Part shown: piece by piece, positions 62,270-64,000 of the stretch | How the letters are laid out: every line of letters begins with the position of its first letter | Position numbering within the stretch: the first letter of the stretch is position 1 | NCBI GenBank assembly: GCA_029834535.1 | Contig: JAQMWT010000351.1 | Location: forward strand, 124,001 to 188,000 | Length of the DNA: 64,000 nt | Reading direction: 5' to 3' | Source: Chrysophaeum taylorii | Lineage: Eukaryota > Sar > Pelagophyceae > Pelagomonadales > Pelagomonadaceae | Position numbers and translations under genes: made by a program | The notes under the pieces: generated by a model | What the model saw: the letters and a program-made list of their open reading frames with translations, nothing else | Database searches by the model: none | What the model was told of the DNA's origin: nothing

Positions 62270-64000
62270 TTGCCACAACAACTGTTACGAATGGTATGAG
62301 GCGTTTTAGACTAGCGATAAGAGAAAGACTTAAGGATACTGGATACGTGGTGCAGGGGTAAGTGTCATCATAGCTTCCTCACACAAGTGCTGGAAAAGAA
62401 AGAAAAAAGGGGGAAGTGAGGTCCTCACACAGGTGCTGGAAAGAAAAAAAAAAGAAAGAAAAAGGAAAAAGGGGGAAGTGAGACGCTCAGAGAGGAGAAG
62501 CTTTGAGGAAGACGTCACCCCACAAACCCACCCACATCCTTCATGCTCCCCACACACACCCCCCTCTTAGCAGTCGACATTTAAAGACGACGTCACAGAG
62601 GCGTTGTGCCAAGAAAAACAGCAGAGATCAGGGCGAAGATCACGAAGTGAGGTAACGAAGTCACGAAGCGGGAGAAAGGAAGGAGCTTCCGTACTGCGGG
62701 TGAAGATATCGCTAAGGTTGTCAAGGCGAGGAATGTGTTGGAGATCAATGATGTGGTTGCGATGATGATATTCGGCGGTGCTGTAAAAGCGAATATCAAT
62801 CAATATGGCGGCGGGTGCGCCGCGTGAGACATTGGAGACGGACTTGGGTGACGGCGGTGCTATTATCGACATACATTGGTAGTACCGTGTGACGAGGGAG
62901 ATCAAAGTCATCAAAAAGTTTGAGAAGCCAAGAGAGCTCCGCAGTAGCGGCGTAAAGAGCGAGCAATTCAGCTTCAAAAGAAGAGCGAGCAAGTAAGTAC
63001 TGCGAGCGGGAGCAGTAGGCTATCATAGAGCCAGCAAGGAGAAAGCAAAAACCAGTTGTAGAGTGGCGGTCATCAGGGTCGTCGGCCCAGCTGGAGTCGG
63101 AATAACCACAGAGATGAAGGGTAGAATCGCGACCAAGAATAAGGGCAAGATGTTGAGAACCATTGAGATAACGCAGAGTGTGGGATAAAGCGTGCCAGTG
63201 GGGTTTACCAGGATTGTGGGAAAAACGCGCACACTGATTGACGGACCAAGTGATATCAGGGCGAGTCATGATGGAGATGAAGAGGACACAGCCAACAATA
63301 CGGCGAAAAGGGATGCGTGCCATGAAAATGTGATCTGGAGAACCAGGAGGAGGACAATCAGCCGCAGAAAGATGAAGACCTTTGGGGGCGGGAGTGAGGA
63401 GTTCGGGTTTACTGTTGATGAAGCGATGTTCGGTAAGGATTTCACGGATAGCATGGGATTGGTCAAGAGTGAGGGTTCTCCGAGGGCGATCACGCGTAAT
63501 GCGAAGACCAACGTAAGAGGTGAGATCAAGTTCATTGACGTCAGTGAAAGCGCGGAAACGGAGGAAAAAGGCTTGGTAATGGCCAATGCAATGACGAGGG
63601 TGCGCCACAAGAAGATCATCAACGACTAAAACGAGACGGAAGACCACGGTAGAATTGAGCACGAGCTTGTACTGGCAAGTGTCACCAGATCCGCGGACGA
63701 AGCCACAATCATTGAGAAGGAAGCGTTCCAAATAAAGCCACCAATTGCGACAAGCTTGTTTGCAACCATACCAAGAGCGACGGAGCTTGTAAACGATTTT
63801 GGAACCATCGGTGGGTTGGCGAGGAGCATAGCCTTCAGGTGGCCAGACATAGATGTCTTCGTCAATGGGATCTTGGATAAAAGCGGAGCTGACATCCAAC
63901 TTGTGCAAATCCCAGTCATGAACAGCGACAAAGGTTAGAAAGAAACGGATCGTGACGATGTTGGCAACTGGGAAATAGGTATCGTGATAATCAATGCCGT
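62270..64000 (-). mobile_element. Second Ty1/copia element, 3' part, runs off the right edge
   Basis: In reverse orientation, reverse transcriptase (about 63260-63990) and RNase H (about 62590-63200) are followed by a polypyrimidine tract and a 3' LTR at about 62270-62383 that starts TGTGAGGAAGCTATGATGAC. The DNA is very similar to the copy at 54396-59930, so the two belong to one family. The long stretch 62796-63908 is open. The element is interrupted by a 71-bp LINE-like insertion and has about one or two other breaks in the part seen. It looks somewhat less decayed than the first copy. Confidence 0.85.
62518..62588 (+). mobile_element. LINE-like 71-bp insertion in the second copia element
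   Basis: The insert runs from CCCACAAACCCACCCACATC to GTCGACATTTAAAGAC and is flanked by GACGTCA at 62511-62517 and 62589-62595. The homologous place in the first copia copy (near 59558) has a single uninterrupted TGACGTCTTC, an empty site. It is in the opposite strand orientation to the copy in the other LTR. Confidence 0.8.

Noticed and set aside
1-64000. tRNA or rRNA genes
   Set aside because: I looked for B-box-like GGTTCGANTCC with a matching acceptor stem and for conserved rRNA stretches and found none; hits such as GGTTCGAGC near 22320 lie inside coding sequence.

Overview
The window looks like nuclear DNA of a photosynthetic protist with a red-lineage secondary plastid, most likely an ochrophyte (stramenopile) alga with a compact GC-rich genome. 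A pelagophyte-like alga would fit, but that is inference. The clearest clue is elongation factor Ts (34846-35868, minus strand), whose signal peptide ends in an ASAF-type motif, the hallmark of plastid import in heterokont, haptophyte and cryptophyte algae. Other eukaryotic signs are DHHC, PHD, RING, ubiquitin-like and GT31/GT90 proteins, TATA-like AT-rich gene starts, and very short GT-AG introns (38, 43, 44 and 47 nt in four genes).

Host genes sit in tight islands separated by stretches of transposon debris. Island 1 (4142-5005) is a MOSC/mARC-like protein. Island 2 (11420-14221) is a BRE1-like RING ligase and a two-exon glycosyltransferase. Island 3 (17007-19090) is a twin-PDZ protein and a GT90 glycosyltransferase, followed at 21922-23025 by a DUF6492-like glycosyltransferase. 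Island 4 (31240-35868) holds patatin, a PDI with an STI1-like tail, an EEP-like/fibronectin-III protein and plastid EF-Ts, with 18-24 bp between neighbours. Island 5 (38410-42251) is a small secreted protein, a DHHC acyltransferase and an ankyrin-PHD protein. Island 6 (47331-53096) is a NEDD8-like ubiquitin, a Fringe-like glycosyltransferase, an IQ-HhH-ankyrin protein and a toroid-AAA+ fusion. A tyrosinase lies at 60706-62145. Four of the genes belong to secretory-pathway glycosylation.

The repeats form a readable history. Five non-autonomous Helitrons (two of them head to head) carry the C-terminal end of a Pif1-type helicase and a minisatellite with the unit GTGAACTTACTGG. A LINE-like family with a PD-(D/E)XK nuclease-like C terminus is present as copies cut to different lengths but all anchored at the same 3' end. 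Its insertions carry target duplications, mostly starting GAC(A/G), and it has landed repeatedly in the Helitron's own (GACAAACA)n tract. Two hAT-like elements are nested in each other. A Mutator-like (MULE) transposase fossil lies at 6690-8961. Two Ty1/copia elements lie at 54396-59930 (plus) and from about 62270 past the right edge (minus). A large FG-GAP receptor-like gene (26146-29390) was beheaded by a Helitron on its left and replaced by a hAT-like element on its right, and is now a pseudogene. No rRNA, tRNA or CRISPR array was seen.
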